From positions 1 to 8,457 of the forward strand of contig JBDNFP010000221.1 of assembly GCA_041689775.1 (NCBI GenBank): a stretch of DNA of 8,457 nucleotides, in the 5' to 3' direction. The DNA is from JBDNFP01 sp041689775 (lineage in GTDB: Bacteria; Bacteroidota; Bacteroidia; Cytophagales; Spirosomataceae). The position numbers and the translations under genes were made by a program. Positions 7,783 through 8,457 of this stretch are shown piece by piece (the stretch's first letter is position 1; each line of letters begins with the position of its first letter). Under the pieces are notes generated by a model that searched no databases, was not told the DNA's origin, and was given only the letters and a program-made list of their open reading frames with translations.

Positions 7783-8184
7783 TCAACTCAAGCACGACTG
7801 TTGGTTTTCGATTACGTTAAGTAGCTTTTTTGTTTCGCAAATCTTACGCTTCGATACCTTCACTTCCTTCCCGCAAGACATCGTAATAATCCGGCCATCA
7901 TCCGACCGTTTGACGATACGGGCAAGGTTTACAACGAATGATCTGTGTACGCGAAAAAAATCAGTATTCAAGCCCTTCGTGACAGTTTTTAAGCATTTAG
8001 ACATCAAGTATATTTTATCAGGATACGTGTAGATAACCGTATAACTTCCTGCCGCTTCCAAGTGAGTTATGTTGTCTATCATTATCACAATAGGCTTCCC
8101 CATCACAAATATAGTAATCTCATTTCCGGTGATAGGAATCGTTAAAGAAAGATTCTCAAGCAGTGAGTTGATTGGGATAGTCAT
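7783..8184 (-). CDS. Stand-alone LytTR-type DNA-binding regulator
   Basis: A 133-residue transcription regulator consisting of little more than a LytTR domain. The domain spans about residues 30-122: ITHLEAAGSYTVIY (39-52), the strongly conserved FFRVHRSFVVNL (76-87) with R78, H80, R81, S82 and N86, a short beta turn around KRSDDGR, and the final VKVSKRK strand (108-114). There is no N-terminal receiver: residues 1-30 are short and strand-like (MTIPINSLLE..., then ITIFVMGKPIVI), so it is not a truncated LytR/AgrA response regulator in any visible way. Such free LytTR proteins are common in Bacteroidota, and their trigger is often unknown. The gene sits just upstream of the kinase operon on the same strand but has its own terminator. 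It might be the DNA-binding output for that operon, which has none of its own, but this is only suggested by position. Its DNA is AT-rich (19 of 60 G+C in the line at 7981). Confidence 0.9.
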   Translation of the reverse strand: MTIPINSLLENLSLTIPITGNEITIFVMGKPIVIMIDNITHLEAAGSYTVIYTYPDKIYLMSKCLKTVTKGLNTDFFRVHRSFVVNLARIVKRSDDGRIITMSCGKEVKVSKRKICETKKLLNVIENQQSCLS

Positions 8185-8350
8185 AAAGCTACGTATATTG
8201 TAAAAATGTAGGTGACTAGACTACCCACTACATGTAAAGATGGATACTAGATGAAAGGTATCATTGCGTCTATTGTACCGGTAACTACTTGTTTTTTAAA
8301 GCCACTAACTTTTTTCTCTTGAATTCAAGTAATAAACGCAACGGTCGTTT
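8185..8350. other. Intergenic region upstream of the LytTR gene
   Basis: No coding frame is recognised here. On the minus strand TACATTTT, about 20 bases before the LytTR ATG, matches the -7 consensus TAnnTTTG at seven of eight bases, but no TTG lies at the expected distance upstream. TCTAGT occurs twice 31 bases apart on the same strand, with additional TAGT copies between; these could be regulator sites or chance. The plus strand is T-rich around 8290-8320 without a hairpin in front of it. Confidence 0.35.
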
Positions 8351-8404
8351 AAAAAAGCCCGGCAGCCCTGATTTGGGCCATGGCCCAAATCAGGGCTGCC
8401 GGGC
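8351..8404 (-). terminator. Perfect 48-base palindrome plus T-run, probable terminator of a gene beyond the right edge
   Basis: Bases 8357-8404 form an exact palindrome: 24 bases (GCCCGGCAGCCCTGATTTGG then GCCA) followed immediately by their reverse complement, centred on CCATGG at 8378-8383. With a minimal CATG loop the RNA would form a 22-pair stem. Read on the minus strand it is followed by TTTTTTAAAC, so it fits an intrinsic terminator for a minus-strand gene entering from the right. The plus-strand side has no T-run. A perfect stem this long with no mismatch is unusual for a terminator, so a recombination or protein-binding role is possible. Confidence 0.65.
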
Positions 8405-8418
8405 GGCGTCAGAAAACT

Positions 8419-8457
8419 TCATACTTTTGGGTCGCCAAACTCAAAATAAGCATGAGC
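8419..8457 (-). CDS. Possible C-terminal end of a gene entering from the right edge
   Basis: The minus strand reads 12 codons AHAYFEFGDPKV and a TGA at 8419-8421, 14 bases before the palindromic terminator, which suits the end of a gene. The product cannot be recognised from so little. A second frame is also open here (LMLILSLATQKYEVF, TGA at 8409-8411), so the frame is not certain. The presence of a terminator is the main reason to expect a gene. Confidence 0.35.
   Translation of the reverse strand, partial: AHAYFEFGDPKV

Noticed and set aside
8200..8260. Repeated TAGT/TCTAGT words upstream of the LytTR gene as regulator binding sites
   Set aside because: The words are short, and their spacings (5, 7 and 31) do not match the paired 9-base sites with 12-13-base gaps known for LytTR proteins, so chance is likely.

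Overview
The window looks like a chromosome segment from a member of the Bacteroidota, most likely order Cytophagales (Spirosomataceae-type; this placement is inference from gene families, not from a marker gene). The reasons are: starts without convincing Shine-Dalgarno sequences, mixed AT/GC composition, a Tat-exported Gfo/Idh/MocA oxidoreductase next to a mutarotase-fold protein, and large soluble multi-PAS histidine kinases with a stand-alone LytTR regulator.

Left part (about 1-2570, plus strand): a 215-base flank, then two codirectional genes 96 bases apart. The first encodes a galactose-mutarotase-fold protein and the second a Tat-signal NAD(P)-dependent sugar oxidoreductase. They probably act together on sugars or sugar derivatives.

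Middle (2602-7636, minus strand, convergent with the left pair): a signalling operon read right to left. It begins with a 1013-residue soluble kinase (degenerate receiver, five PAS domains, HisKA, HATPase). Ten bases later comes a gene for a degenerate receiver protein that is broken by an in-frame stop and at least one frameshift. Last is a 369-residue receiver-histidine kinase hybrid that looks intact. The operon has no DNA-binding output domain. The first kinase could feed phosphate to the receiver of the last protein, and the broken gene may once have been an intermediate.

Right part (7637-8457, minus strand): a 133-residue stand-alone LytTR DNA-binding protein with its own hairpin-plus-T-run terminator, so the kinase operon is probably transcribed separately. 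Beyond it, about 170 bases with no recognised gene lead to a perfect 48-base palindrome followed by a T-run on the minus strand. This is probably the terminator of a gene that enters from the right edge, of which only about 12 codons may be visible.

No tRNA, rRNA, CRISPR array, insertion sequence or clear mobile element was seen. I found no strong case for a wholly new system. The items most worth a second look are the decayed receiver gene inside an otherwise intact kinase operon, the degenerate receiver fused to the PAS kinase, and the exact 48-base palindrome.
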